NCBI RefSeq assembly: GCF_012726295.1
Contig: NZ_JABAOB010000002.1
Span: 868,001 to 932,000, forward strand
Direction: 5' to 3'
DNA from: Chitinophaga sp. Ak27
Lineage (GTDB): Bacteria; Bacteroidota; Bacteroidia; Chitinophagales; Chitinophagaceae
Length of the DNA stretch: 64,000 bases
A model generated the notes under the pieces. The model saw only the letters and a list, made by a program, of their open reading frames with translations, did not search any database and was not told the origin of the DNA. Shown piece by piece: positions 53,885 through 63,798 of this stretch (position 1 is its first letter; each line of letters opens with the position of its first letter). The position numbers were made by a program, and so were the translations under genes.

Positions 53885-54892
53885 ATGAGTAAGCAAGGAA
53901 TAAAACGTCCGTTGTCGGTATTAGACCTGGCGCCGGTATTGGAAGGACAAACGCCCAGCGATGCTTTTCAGAATAGTATGCGCCTGGCTAAGCACGTTGA
54001 AAAATTAGGATATAAACGATTCTGGATGGCAGAACACCATAACATGGTGAGTGTAGCCAGTTCTGCTACGGTTGTTTTACTGGGTTATATTGCCGGTGGA
54101 ACCAGCACCATCCGGGTAGGTTCCGGCGGTATTATGCTGCCCAATCATGCGCCGTTGGTTGTAGCAGAGCAATTTGGTACGCTGGCTTCCCTTTATCCCG
54201 GACGCATAGACCTCGGATTGGGCAGGGCGCCGGGCACCGACCAGGTGACGGCCCGCGCATTGCGCCGCGACAGGCTTGGCGCGGGACACGATTTCCCTGA
54301 GCAGGTGGAGGAATTACAACAATACCTTTCTTTCGATAATCATACCAGCGCCGTCAGGGCTATTCCCGGCGAGGGTCTGGACATCCCAATTTGGATATTG
54401 GGCTCCAGTACCGACAGCGCTCACCTGGCAGCCGCTATGGGCTTGCCTTATGCATTTGCCAGCCATTTTGCACCGGCACAGCTGCATGCCGCCCTTAAAA
54501 TTTACCGGGAACGGTTCCGTCCTTCAGAATACCTGCAGGAGCCCTACACCATGGCTTGTGTGAATGTGATCGCCGCAGATACCGATGCGGCAGCCAACCG
54601 CCTGGCGACTTCCTTCTACCAGCTTTTCCTCGGTATCATACGTGGAAAGCTGCGCCGCATGGGTCCTCCGATCGATAGTATGGAAGGAATATGGACGGAA
54701 TATGAGGCCGCACACGCGCAGCAAATGCTTTCCTGTTCCTTTATCGGCAGCGGAGCCACTGTACAACAGGGCTTACAGCAATTCCTGGCAGATACCCAGG
54801 TAGATGAAGTGATATCGACCGCCCATATTTACGATCAGCAAGCCCGTTTGCATTCCTACGAAATACTGAAAGAGGTATTTGATCAGCTGTAG
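53885..54892 (+). CDS. LLM class flavin-dependent oxidoreductase (luciferase-like monooxygenase)
   Basis: 335 residues. [20 protein letters not shown] opens the luciferase-like barrel; [40 protein letters not shown] and [20 protein letters not shown] are conserved blocks of the MsnO8-type subgroup. [20 protein letters not shown] is the second flavin-side block. It should use reduced FMN to oxidise a small organic substrate; which one is unknown. Stands alone. Confidence 0.92.
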   Translation: MSKQGIKRPLSVLDLAPVLEGQTPSDAFQNSMRLAKHVEKLGYKRFWMAEHHNMVSVASSATVVLLGYIAGGTSTIRVGSGGIMLPNHAPLVVAEQFGTLASLYPGRIDLGLGRAPGTDQVTARALRRDRLGAGHDFPEQVEELQQYLSFDNHTSAVRAIPGEGLDIPIWILGSSTDSAHLAAAMGLPYAFASHFAPAQLHAALKIYRERFRPSEYLQEPYTMACVNVIAADTDAAANRLATSFYQLFLGIIRGKLRRMGPPIDSMEGIWTEYEAAHAQQMLSCSFIGSGATVQQGLQQFLADTQVDEVISTAHIYDQQARLHSYEILKEVFDQL

Positions 54893-54976
54893 CCGGCGCA
54901 GCAACGGGGTGACTGCAACAATCAGGCGTAGCAGTTGTTAGATAGATAGAAAGCGCTCATCTGTAAAACCTGAACT

Positions 54977-56188
54977 ATGCAATTGACCATTGACAGATTT
55001 TCTGTTACCGTGTTACTGTTCTTGTCGCTAGGTATATGCAGTATTAACAGCTATGCACAAAGAGTAGATCCGCAGCAGCCGCGTCCGGCCACACCGTCGC
55101 CGCGTCCGGCTCCACCTCCGGCGCGGCCTGTGTCGCCACCTCCACAAGCGAGGCCTCAACGCCCCGCTGCTACACCAGCACAGCCAGCCGTCAGGCCGCC
55201 ACAGCCGGTACCGCAGAACCGCCCGGCGCGGCCTGCACCGCTTCCACAGCCCGCTCGTCCTTCGCAACCAGTTACCCGGCCGGCGAATCCACCGGTGCAT
55301 AATAACCCGGCACGGCCACCACAGCCAGTTACCCGGCCAGCGAATCCACCAGCGCAAAACCGGCCGGTACGACCTTCGCAGCCAGCAAATCCTGCAACAC
55401 CCGGCGGTAATCCACCTGCCGGGAACAGGCCAGCAAGACCATCACAACCCGGCAAACCTACTGTACCGGTTACACGCCCCGGAGAAGGGACATCTGGCAG
55501 GCCCGGAAATGGAGCAGGGGTGAAGCCTCCGCCAGCCAGACCTGCGATTCATCAATCAGGCGGTAGCGGTCGCGTGACCGTCAACAATACCCAGATTAAC
55601 CGGTATTACTATAAAAATGTGCAGGTTAACCAGCAATATATCACGGTGAACCGTTACCGCGACAGGAGCGGGCGGGTAACGATCATCAACCAGCCACCCA
55701 GAAGAATTTATCCAGGCCGCTATACCTATTACTATCATCCTTACCGCCCATATTACTGGGGGCCCAGCTGGTACCCTATAGGCTTTTGGGCAGCAGCACT
55801 GGCAACTACCGCGGCTATTATCAGTTTCCAGGAACGCCAGTACTACTACGACCAGGGCGTATATTATGCACCGGCAGTATCGGGCGGCGGCTATGCCGTA
55901 GTGCCGGCCCCGGTAGGCGCTGTCGTTTATTCGTTGCCGTCGGGATACACGACTGTATCGGTAGGCGGGTATAACTACTATTACTACGGTGGCGTATTTT
56001 ATATCGATAATGGCAACGGCTCTTTCGAGGTGGTAGCGCCGCCATCGGGTGCTATAGTATACGAACTGCCTGCCGGCGCCCAGGAAGTGATCATCAGCGG
56101 CCGGCAATATGTGGTGTATAACGGCACCTACTATATGCCGTTTTCCAACAATGGTCAATATGGCTATGAGGTAGTAGGCGTCAATTAA
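54977..56188 (+). CDS. secreted proline-rich protein with C-terminal DUF6515-like domain
   Basis: 403 residues. Signal peptide to about residue 27 (VLLFLSLGICSINSYAQ). Residues 30-190 are a low-complexity Pro/Arg/Ala/Gln region with repeated PARPPQPVTRPANPP-like units, probably an extended cell-wall or surface spacer. The rest is tyrosine-rich: NRYYYKNVQVNQQYITVNRY, YHPYRPYYWGPSWYPIGFW, a hydrophobic stretch WAAALATTAAIISF at about 265, and two related repeats (GAVVYSLPSGYTTVSVGGYN and GAIVYELPAGAQEVIISGRQ, each followed by YYYGGVFY or YVVYNGTYY). The C-terminal part resembles DUF6515 proteins; function unknown. Its stop overlaps that of the next gene on the TTAA at 56185-56188. Confidence 0.78.
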   Translation: MQLTIDRFSVTVLLFLSLGICSINSYAQRVDPQQPRPATPSPRPAPPPARPVSPPPQARPQRPAATPAQPAVRPPQPVPQNRPARPAPLPQPARPSQPVTRPANPPVHNNPARPPQPVTRPANPPAQNRPVRPSQPANPATPGGNPPAGNRPARPSQPGKPTVPVTRPGEGTSGRPGNGAGVKPPPARPAIHQSGGSGRVTVNNTQINRYYYKNVQVNQQYITVNRYRDRSGRVTIINQPPRRIYPGRYTYYYHPYRPYYWGPSWYPIGFWAAALATTAAIISFQERQYYYDQGVYYAPAVSGGGYAVVPAPVGAVVYSLPSGYTTVSVGGYNYYYYGGVFYIDNGNGSFEVVAPPSGAIVYELPAGAQEVIISGRQYVVYNGTYYMPFSNNGQYGYEVVGVN

Positions 56189-58128
56189 CGTATTAGCGTT
56201 ACTGTTCCTTTCCTGCTGAATCGCCGGCCTGTATAGTCTACGCCCTGTACCATCCATACATAGGTACCTGCCGGAGCCGTATGCCCCTGGCAGGTACCAT
56301 CCCAGTCGCCGGTCAGGCTACTGCTGCGAAAAACTTCCTGGCCCCAGCGGTCCCATACCACAAAGAAGTCGAGTTGCGGCACGCCGGCAGCAATCACCCG
56401 GAAAACATCGTTGCGCCCATCGTTGTTAGGCGTGAAAGCGTTAGGCACATAAAACTCCGGACCTTTATACACCTTTACATTGATCTGGTCTTCATCGCGA
56501 CAACCTTCCGGGGAAACGAGGGTAAGGCGATAGGTCTGGTCTGTATGCAGTAAGGCCACCGGGTTGGGGATGTAGGGATTATTCAGCCCTGTGGCGGGCG
56601 ACCAGGTATATTGCAGGCGGTCATCGCCCCATTGTGCCTGGAGTTGAAGGGGTTGCCCGCTGGCCACGATAGTATCTCTGCCGGCGCGGGCATATACTGC
56701 GGTAACGGTAACGGGCATATTAATTTCCGGGGAGGGACAACCATCGTTGCTCACAGCGTATAGGCGTACCAGGTAGTGACCTGTGTCAGGGTACTGGTAA
56801 GTGGGCTGTATGCCTGTGAGGGTAGCCTGGTTGCCCGTATCCCAATGCCAGGAGTTAATAGGTGTGGCGGGAGTGAGATTAACCCCTTCGAAATGCGTGC
56901 TGCTGCCCAGGCATACATTTTCCCCGTTGCCGTTGATCGTGGGTGTTTGGCTTACGAGCACGGATTTTTCGACAGCGTTTGCGCATCCCTGTTCCGAAGT
57001 AACGGTAAGCCTGATGTTACGGGCGCCGGTCGTGGCATAGGGCGCCAAAGGGTTTTGGCTGTTGCTGGTAGTTCCATCTCCCCAATCCCATTCCCATTTT
57101 TTCAGGGTGCCTATGGCGATGGAAGTTTGATCGCTCATGGTCATGCGACCACCGAGGCACAGCACATCCGGAGCAAAGTTGGCTACCGGGTATGCCCCTA
57201 CGATAAAAGGCGCTTTCAGGGTATCGGAGATACAGCCGCTGTTGTCGGCAATTACCAATTTTACCTGGTAATGCCCCGCCGAGGGGTACAGGTGTGCCGG
57301 TGGTTGAGGGGCCGCAGAAAAGGTTCCGTCCCCCAAGTCCCACCACCAATGGGTGATAGCGCCGAAGGAGCTGGAGTAGTCTTTGAACTGGATAGGCGTG
57401 CCGTCGCAGAATATCTGCCCCGCATCGAAATTAAATGCAGGCCGCAGGGCAGCGCAAAACTGCTGCAGGTTGGAGTAGCCCCCGGTAGAACCGGCGAAGC
57501 CCCAGTATACTTCCGCGTCACCGCCAAAGATATCATTCACCAGGTCTTTGTTGAGCGTAAGCCGTAATACGTTATCCATGCTCACGTCCATCTGTTGCCG
57601 TACCGCATCCCATTGAATGCGGAACAGGTGCCACTGGCAATCTTCAATATTGTTGCTGCTTTCCAGCGCGGTAACCGGTCCTGCGAGATTATTACTACTG
57701 TGATGATCGGTAACGCCATCCATCTGTATGGCCAGGTGATCGAAGGGCGGATCATTCTCATCGTTATTCTGGTAAGTGTCGATGATCACGCCCAGAGAGG
57801 GAGAGATGCCTTTGAAACCAATACCCTGGCCGGTAGCGCCCAGGTTGGTGCCTTTGGTTTGCAGGATAAACCCGATGCCATCGGCGCCGTTATCATCTTT
57901 GCAGCCCAGGTTTACATCAAATACATAGTTGAAAGACTGACGGAGATTGATTTTATTTTTATTCCATACCGTGCCGCTGGTTGTTTGCTGATCGGGTGTT
58001 AGTATGTAGCAGTTGCACGTACGCTGGGTGGCAGCGCCGTTCAGGATATAAGGCAGCTGTATTTGTCCCGACAGCTGAAAGCTGCCTGCCAGTAAAAGTA
58101 GTAAGGCAAGGGTGAGCGTTTGTTTCAT
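56185..58128 (-). CDS. surface lectin-like/PKD protein with gliding-motility-type T9SS sorting domain
   Basis: 647 residues from ATG 58128 (signal peptide KQTLTLALLLLLAGSFQLSG). Residues about 25-235 form an L-type lectin-like sandwich (VFDVNLGCKDDNGADGIGFI and GVIIDTYQNNDENDPPFDHL). Three or four PKD domains follow (WWWDLGDGTFSAAPQPPAHL, WEWDWGDGTTSNSQNP, WHWDTGNQATLTG). The C-terminal ~85 residues (YVPNAFTPNNDGRNDVFRVI, VWDRWGQEVFRS, GTYVWMVQGVDYTGRRFSRK) are the gliding-motility-associated type B sorting domain recognised by the type IX secretion system. A carbohydrate-binding surface or secreted adhesin is likely. Confidence 0.9.
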   Translation of the reverse strand: MKQTLTLALLLLLAGSFQLSGQIQLPYILNGAATQRTCNCYILTPDQQTTSGTVWNKNKINLRQSFNYVFDVNLGCKDDNGADGIGFILQTKGTNLGATGQGIGFKGISPSLGVIIDTYQNNDENDPPFDHLAIQMDGVTDHHSSNNLAGPVTALESSNNIEDCQWHLFRIQWDAVRQQMDVSMDNVLRLTLNKDLVNDIFGGDAEVYWGFAGSTGGYSNLQQFCAALRPAFNFDAGQIFCDGTPIQFKDYSSSFGAITHWWWDLGDGTFSAAPQPPAHLYPSAGHYQVKLVIADNSGCISDTLKAPFIVGAYPVANFAPDVLCLGGRMTMSDQTSIAIGTLKKWEWDWGDGTTSNSQNPLAPYATTGARNIRLTVTSEQGCANAVEKSVLVSQTPTINGNGENVCLGSSTHFEGVNLTPATPINSWHWDTGNQATLTGIQPTYQYPDTGHYLVRLYAVSNDGCPSPEINMPVTVTAVYARAGRDTIVASGQPLQLQAQWGDDRLQYTWSPATGLNNPYIPNPVALLHTDQTYRLTLVSPEGCRDEDQINVKVYKGPEFYVPNAFTPNNDGRNDVFRVIAAGVPQLDFFVVWDRWGQEVFRSSSLTGDWDGTCQGHTAPAGTYVWMVQGVDYTGRRFSRKGTVTLIR

Positions 58129-58191
58129 ATGGTGGACGGGCAATTGCGATAAACAAGTTAATTACTTCCCTGTTAAGATCAAAGTAATGGC

Positions 58192-58222
58192 TTGGGATAC
58201 ATTAGTTTTTCCGTTAGATTTG
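58192..58222 (+). promoter_or_regulatory. promoter of the DUF4132-type locus
   Basis: TTG (58192-58194), 20-bp spacer, TAGATTTG (58215-58222) matches the Bacteroidota -33/-7 pattern. It lies 23 bp before ATG 58246 and argues against translation beginning at the in-frame TTG 58192. Confidence 0.6.
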
Positions 58223-58245
58223 CCGGGACCCAAAGTGACGTTGAT

Positions 58246-58671
58246 ATGCAAATAACGATTAGTGTAAAACAACCCGGGAGAAAGCATGCGTTGATAGACA
58301 GGCAAATGCTGGAAATAGCAGATTTACCGGATCATCCATCTCTCCGTGAGCTGTTGCTTGCCGTAGTAGCCCAACAGGTAGCTGATTACAATAGTAAACC
58401 CCTGGAGAAAAATCTTTTACCATTTCTTTCAAGCGGAGAGGTAGCCGATCTGGTGACTACTGGTAAAGCCGGTTTTGGCAGTATCTATAACGAGCATAAG
58501 GCCGACAGGGAAAAAGCACAGGAAACAGCGCTGCAGGCGTTTGCCGACGGGCTTTTTGCCGTATTTATCGATGACGAAGAAATAAAAAAAATAACGGATC
58601 ATTTTTCGCTAAATAGCCATACAGTTATTACCTTTGTCCGGTTAACCTTTCTCGCTGGCAGCATCTGGTAG
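58246..58671 (+). CDS. hypothetical protein preceding the DUF4132-type gene
   Basis: 141 residues from ATG 58246. I do not recognise the family. The sequence QITISVKQPGRKHALIDRQM suggests a beta-strand start, then helical segments (LRELLLAVVAQQVADYNSKP, REKAQETALQAFADGLFAVF) and an acidic IDDEEIKKIT. No signal peptide or membrane helix. It lies 45 bp before the N-terminal piece of the DUF4132-type gene on the same strand, so a functional link with that protein is plausible. Confidence 0.7.
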   Translation: MQITISVKQPGRKHALIDRQMLEIADLPDHPSLRELLLAVVAQQVADYNSKPLEKNLLPFLSSGEVADLVTTGKAGFGSIYNEHKADREKAQETALQAFADGLFAVFIDDEEIKKITDHFSLNSHTVITFVRLTFLAGSIW

Positions 58672-58716
58672 AGAAGCATTATTTTAACCCATCACTCATA
58701 GCAAAGACCTTTTATT

Positions 58717-58971
58717 ATGGATGCTAAACAATTCCTGGAAAGCCGGGAACTCCCTGATTATTTGAAGAAGATGACAGCGGAACTGGATGCCGTGTATGCT
58801 CATGGCGCCGCTCATCCTTTGTTAACCAAAGAAATGGCAGAATTAGGGCTGCTGTTTATTCATGAATCTCCCCAGGAGCAACAGCCCAACAATTTTGCGT
58901 ACCGCAAGCCAGTTACGTATAAGAGTCAACGTTATAACCGCATTGCAGAGTTATTGGGGGCGGGCGACTAG
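58717..58971 (+). CDS. N-terminal piece (84 codons) of a DUF4132-type gene, ending at an in-frame TAG
   Basis: 84 residues, DAKQFLESRELPDYLKKMTA through NRIAELLGAGD. It is soluble and mostly helical, with no domain I recognise on its own. The stop TAG at 58969-58971 is followed in the same frame by eight sense codons (NTPQAWNL) and then directly by the 1584-codon frame from 58996. Together they would form one uninterrupted protein of about 1677 residues. The most natural reading is a single gene split by one nonsense codon, or read through at that codon. Confidence 0.7.
   Translation: MDAKQFLESRELPDYLKKMTAELDAVYAHGAAHPLLTKEMAELGLLFIHESPQEQQPNNFAYRKPVTYKSQRYNRIAELLGAGD
58969..58971 (+). other. 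in-frame TAG interrupting the DUF4132-type gene
   Basis: Context GGC GAC TAG AAC ACG. Both flanking frames are frame 1 of the window with no other stop between 58717 and 63750. It could be a nonsense mutation, a sequencing error, or a leaky stop. Confidence 0.75.
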
Positions 58972-58995
58972 AACACGCCACAGGCATGGAATTTA

Positions 58996-61900
58996 TTGGT
59001 ATATATATTTGGAGAAGAGAAGGCAGTGTATGTAAAATATGCATGGGAGAAAATACCTTTCCAGATGTACCAGACATCCAGTGGCAGAAGATCATTTACG
59101 GCGCCACATGACCGGGAAATGTACCTGGTGAACCAGTTCAACTTCCTGGTAACAACCTTGCCACAGGCTTACCAGATGGTATATACACCCAAAGCCGTTA
59201 CTACCTGTTACGATCTAAGCATTATTGAACAGGTGCGGTACGACCAGCTATTGCAGAATCCTGGACTGTTCAGGCTATGGGCCGCGGCGATTGATAAAGA
59301 TCAGGAAGGGTTACTGCCTCTCATGGAAGATATTATTTTCAATAAAGATCGTATAGGCAAAGTAACACGGCCTGTTATCAAAGCCTTGTTGCTTAGTGAA
59401 AAGAAAGAAGCCTGGGCGTTGGTGGAGAAGCTGTTGATCGCAGCACAGCGCCAGGAAGGGCTAAGGCAAACTATTCTCGAAGCGTTGGACGAAACCAGTT
59501 TGCCTGCCTTGCGATACATGATAAAAGTGTTGCTGGACAATAAAATGGCCCGTTTTTCTTCCGTAGTAAGAGCGATAGATGTGTGGGCCGGTTTGGGCTG
59601 GGAGTCTGAAAAAGAAACTACCGTAAAGCAGTTTCTCGAAAAAGCACACCAGTACCTGGAAACGCCTGCGCAGATACCTACGGCTGTAGCAAGCAAAAAT
59701 AACATGGAGGTATATACGGCGTTATGGGCACAGGGCGTATATGATATTGCCGGTGTAACACCTTTGCTGAAGCGGCTTTTCGAAGAAGGGGATATAGAGA
59801 AGCGTTGCCTCGCGCTGAAGTTTGCCGGGGAAACGAAGTACTATAACATAGATATGCCACTGTTTTACCAGGCGCTGGAAGATAAGGAAGAAGCGGTATT
59901 GGGGATAGCTTTAACAGCAATCAATAGTATGTTGTTTAGCAGCGCAAAACGTTACAATGAACATTTTCCCGGGTTGTTTGACCGGCTGCATGCGGTTGTA
60001 CAACGCAGTGGCAGCAAAAAAGAACAGGTATTTACCGGCAAGGTATTTTCCTGGATGAATATTAAATTCAATCCGAATGATGCACTGGAATCTATGATCC
60101 GGCTGGTGCTGGATAAACAGGACCGGCTGGATATTGTGCTACAGTACTTCGATGACATGGACGTGTCGTTGCGGGAACAACTAACGCGGCTGGTATTCCC
60201 CGAACATGCTTCCTATTACTGGAAAGATACAACGGAGATCCCCGCATTGACGCCGTTTCAACGCGACCTGGCCATACGCCTGGTAAGGGACCGGGGCGAA
60301 TACGTGGTAAATGTGGCCTTCAGGGCATTGACCAGCGAGCAGTTCAGCGTAACAGAGATGCCTGTATTTGTAGAATTGTTGAAGCGAAAAGGCGCCACTG
60401 CCCGGGGCAAGGCCATTGAGTTGATATTGCGGCAAAGCGATGAAGCGGTGATAGCTACAGCGACGGCGTTGTTGCAGGGTGATGCCGAGCAGCGTTTGGG
60501 AGGGCTGGATATTGCCGTGCAGCTAAAAAAGGCAGGCCGGCTGAAGGCAGCCATCGATCAATGGAAAGCTGCATTTAGAGAACGGAAGAATATTGCGCCT
60601 AAGGAAGAGGTGCTCCTGGCACAGCTATCCGCCGACGAAGACACGCTGTCATACGATGTTCAAAATGGTTACGGATTATACGACCCGGCAGCTATTACGC
60701 CAGTGGTGGCGCCGGTAGTAGCGGAAGAGGACTATTACGCACAATGCCTGCGTAAAAATGAATATGGCTTCTCGAAGCCGGTAGATGCCATCTGTGCCGC
60801 CCTGGATGATCTGTATGGACGATTTAAAGCGCATGGGGATTATGAGTATGAGGTAGAGCAGTATGATAACAGCCGGGAGAGAGTATTGCTGATAAACGGG
60901 GTGAATAAAAACAAGCCTTACACTTATAAATTTGAAACACCGGAAGCGGAGTACGCTGCGTACCCTTTGCCGGAAGTATGGAAGCAGTGGTACCAGGATC
61001 ATCAGCTGGAGCCGGTAGATCTGTTTCTCTTAAATGATGTGATGTTGGACAACGGCGAGCATATGCAGGATTGGCTGGCACTGGCCAGGCCGTATTATCC
61101 TACCATGGAGCGGATGTTTTCGGAAGAATTGCGCGGGAAGCATCGCTACCGGTGGAGCAACCCGGTATCCCGTATCATCGCCGCGCTGACGCTGATCCAT
61201 CCATTTGAGCAGAGGAATGCTTTCGTGCTGGGGGCGTGTAGCCGGTTGTTTGCCTCGTTTACCCCGGAGGTGTTGCAATATTATTCTGACGGGAAAATAT
61301 ACCCCTATACCCGTGGTGGATGGCAAACCGTGGGGGTATTGAATAAATTGTTGCAGGGTGTCAGTTTTAAACGTTGTACCCCCGAGGAAATTCATACCTG
61401 CTGGGCATTATATCATTGGCGGCAATTTAGCGGTTTGCCGGAAAGTATACCCGGTAGCCTGCCTCCGCTTACTATCTTCTGTTACGCTTACCAGCAGGGC
61501 CTCATCACCGAGAGCGAGTTATACCGCGGGATGATCAGCCAGGAGAATATCCGCCACTTATCCGCTGTTAGGCCAAACCGGGATGTGTTTGATTATATGA
61601 CCACATTCGCCTTCCTGCCACCTTTATTTGAGCGGCTGCGGGAGCATTTCCTGGACATAGAGCTGAAGCGGGGCGATTCTGCTACGCCGGTGACACCGTT
61701 TGTGCAGGAATTGAAAGTGGTATATGGTATTCAGCGTTTGGCAGAGATATTAACCGGTCTCGGTAAAACTGCCTTGTCAAGAGGTTATATTTATTCTTAT
61801 AATAATTCCCTGAACAAGCAGCAGCAGTTCAGCTCATTGTTAAAGAAATGCTTTCCGCTGCCAACAGATACGCAGGAAGATTTTAATGTGGCTGTAAAAC

Positions 61901-63750
61901 AGATCAAAGCGAGTGAAAAACAGTTGATTGAAGCGGCGGTGTATGCGCCGCAGTGGCAGCGATTTGTGAGCCAATACCTCAACTGGAAAGGATTAGATGC
62001 CGCCATCTGGTGGATGCATGCGCATACAAAGTCGTCGGGCGCGGCGGAACAGAATGCAGAAGCCGAGAGTGAAATTGCCCGTTATTCGGCAGTAGACCTG
62101 GCTGATTTCAAAGCGGGCGCAGTAGATAAAGAATGGTTCCTGAAAGCCTATAAGGAAATAGGGAAGGAGCGCTGGCAGGTAGTATATGACGCGGCCAAAT
62201 ATATCAGTGAAGGGAATGAACACCGGCGTGCACGTTTATACGCTGACGTTATCACCGGCGATATCAAGATTAAGGAAGTAACCCAGAAGATAAAGGAAAA
62301 GCGTGACCAGGATTACCTGCGCATGTATGGCCTGGTTCCGTTGAGTAAGGCTAATGCGGCGAAAGATGTATTGAGCCGTTACGAATACTTGCAACAGTTT
62401 AGAAAGGAGAGCAGGCAGTTTGGCGCGCAGAAGCAAAGCAGCGAAGCGCTGGCTATCCGCATTGCTATGGAAAACCTGGCCCGCAACGCCGGGTATGCAG
62501 ATCCGCTGCGATTGACTTGGGCCATGGAAACCAGGCAGGTGCAGCAGATCTTATCCCGCGAAACACAAGTGCAATATGATGACGTAGCCATCGGGCTGGT
62601 GATAGATGATGCAGGTGTAGCCGATGTGGTAGCCTTTAAAGGGGATAAGCCCCTGAAGGCTATTCCACCTAAATATAAAAAAGATAAGAAGGTAGAAGAG
62701 TTGTTAGAATATCGTAAGATATTGAAAGAGCAGTTCAGCCGTTCGCGGAAATCCCTGGAAGACGCCATGGTGCGTGGCGATGCTTTCTTAGCTCCCGAGC
62801 TGGCTAATCTCTTTGGGCACCCGGTAATCAGCAGGCACCTGGAAAAGCTGGTATTCGTTTCGGGCGAAAGTCATGGGTTCTATCATAATGGAATCTTACG
62901 TTCGCCGGAAGGGCAGGAATTTTCCCTGGCTGATGGCGACGAGGTACGCATTGCGCATTGTGTTGACTTGTACAAGCTGGGAGTATGGAGTAATTATCAG
63001 CGGTATGCTTTTGAGAAGGAGCTGCAGCAGCCCTTCCGGCAGATCTTCCGGGAACTGTATGTACCGGTGGCTGATGAGCTGGCGGAGAAGTCGGTATCCC
63101 GTCGTTATGCCGGGCACCAGGTACAGCCGAGTCAGACCGTAGCCTTGCTGAAATCGCGGCATTGGAAAGTAGATTATGAAGAGGGCCTGCAGAAAGTATT
63201 CCATAAAGAAGGATTTGTAGCGAAGATATACGCCATGGCAGATTGGTTTTCGCCTGCGGAAGTGGAGAGCCCAACGTTGGAAACCATCGTCTTTCATGAC
63301 CTGAAAACCGGTAAGGCAATAGCTTTTGAGCACATCTCCCCATTAATATTCAGTGAAGTAATGCGGGATATCGACCTGGTAGTCAGTGTGGCGCATGTGG
63401 GCGGGGTAGATCCGGAGGCCAGTCATTCTTCCGTTGAAATGAGGCGGGTATTGCTGACGGAAACGCTGCGTTTATTCAAAGTAGATAACGTAACGATTGC
63501 CGGCAATCACGCGCGTATCAAGGGGCATCATGGCGAGTACAGCGTGCATTTGGGCAGTGCGGTAGCGCACCAGTTACCAGGTAGGTACCTGTCGGTATTG
63601 CCGGTACATTCCCAGCACCGTGGCCGGATATTCCTGCCATTTATAGACGACGATCCTAAATCGGCCGAGCTCATATCCAAAGTACTGTTGCTGGCAAGGG
63701 ACGCCGACATCCAGGATCCTACCATCCTGCAACAGCTGAGTATGAACTAA
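58996..63750 (+). CDS. large DUF4132-type protein (main part)
   Basis: 1584 residues counted from the in-frame TTG 58996, which has no visible ribosome binding site. No signal peptide. Residues about 90-600 look like helical HEAT-type repeats (LVEKLLIAAQRQEGLRQTIL, FYQALEDKEEAVLGIALTAI). The C-terminal third holds the part I associate with DUF4132 proteins (LYADVITGDIKIKEVTQKIK, LAIRIAMENLARNAGYADPL, VQYDDVAIGLVIDDAG) and a final domain with SPLIFSEVMRDIDLVVSVAH and GHHGEYSVHLGSAVAH. E. coli relatives (MolR/YehI type) have no firmly established function. The start may really be upstream at 58717 if the TAG is an error or is read through. Confidence 0.75.
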   Translation: MVYIFGEEKAVYVKYAWEKIPFQMYQTSSGRRSFTAPHDREMYLVNQFNFLVTTLPQAYQMVYTPKAVTTCYDLSIIEQVRYDQLLQNPGLFRLWAAAIDKDQEGLLPLMEDIIFNKDRIGKVTRPVIKALLLSEKKEAWALVEKLLIAAQRQEGLRQTILEALDETSLPALRYMIKVLLDNKMARFSSVVRAIDVWAGLGWESEKETTVKQFLEKAHQYLETPAQIPTAVASKNNMEVYTALWAQGVYDIAGVTPLLKRLFEEGDIEKRCLALKFAGETKYYNIDMPLFYQALEDKEEAVLGIALTAINSMLFSSAKRYNEHFPGLFDRLHAVVQRSGSKKEQVFTGKVFSWMNIKFNPNDALESMIRLVLDKQDRLDIVLQYFDDMDVSLREQLTRLVFPEHASYYWKDTTEIPALTPFQRDLAIRLVRDRGEYVVNVAFRALTSEQFSVTEMPVFVELLKRKGATARGKAIELILRQSDEAVIATATALLQGDAEQRLGGLDIAVQLKKAGRLKAAIDQWKAAFRERKNIAPKEEVLLAQLSADEDTLSYDVQNGYGLYDPAAITPVVAPVVAEEDYYAQCLRKNEYGFSKPVDAICAALDDLYGRFKAHGDYEYEVEQYDNSRERVLLINGVNKNKPYTYKFETPEAEYAAYPLPEVWKQWYQDHQLEPVDLFLLNDVMLDNGEHMQDWLALARPYYPTMERMFSEELRGKHRYRWSNPVSRIIAALTLIHPFEQRNAFVLGACSRLFASFTPEVLQYYSDGKIYPYTRGGWQTVGVLNKLLQGVSFKRCTPEEIHTCWALYHWRQFSGLPESIPGSLPPLTIFCYAYQQGLITESELYRGMISQENIRHLSAVRPNRDVFDYMTTFAFLPPLFERLREHFLDIELKRGDSATPVTPFVQELKVVYGIQRLAEILTGLGKTALSRGYIYSYNNSLNKQQQFSSLLKKCFPLPTDTQEDFNVAVKQIKASEKQLIEAAVYAPQWQRFVSQYLNWKGLDAAIWWMHAHTKSSGAAEQNAEAESEIARYSAVDLADFKAGAVDKEWFLKAYKEIGKERWQVVYDAAKYISEGNEHRRARLYADVITGDIKIKEVTQKIKEKRDQDYLRMYGLVPLSKANAAKDVLSRYEYLQQFRKESRQFGAQKQSSEALAIRIAMENLARNAGYADPLRLTWAMETRQVQQILSRETQVQYDDVAIGLVIDDAGVADVVAFKGDKPLKAIPPKYKKDKKVEELLEYRKILKEQFSRSRKSLEDAMVRGDAFLAPELANLFGHPVISRHLEKLVFVSGESHGFYHNGILRSPEGQEFSLADGDEVRIAHCVDLYKLGVWSNYQRYAFEKELQQPFRQIFRELYVPVADELAEKSVSRRYAGHQVQPSQTVALLKSRHWKVDYEEGLQKVFHKEGFVAKIYAMADWFSPAEVESPTLETIVFHDLKTGKAIAFEHISPLIFSEVMRDIDLVVSVAHVGGVDPEASHSSVEMRRVLLTETLRLFKVDNVTIAGNHARIKGHHGEYSVHLGSAVAHQLPGRYLSVLPVHSQHRGRIFLPFIDDDPKSAELISKVLLLARDADIQDPTILQQLSMN

Positions 63751-63798
63751 GGCATTTTGCGTGGTTTTAAGTAATTTGCAGGAGATTTTAAGGGTATT

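Noticed and set aside
56776..57567. 263-codon open frame on the plus strand
   Set aside because: Lies within the lectin/PKD gene on the opposite strand, which has a signal peptide and clear domains. The plus frame has none.
58986..59111. 41-codon frame beginning MEFIGIYIWRREG
   Set aside because: Out of frame with the large DUF4132-type gene and overlapping its coding sequence, with no ribosome binding site. The in-frame reading across the TAG explains the region better.
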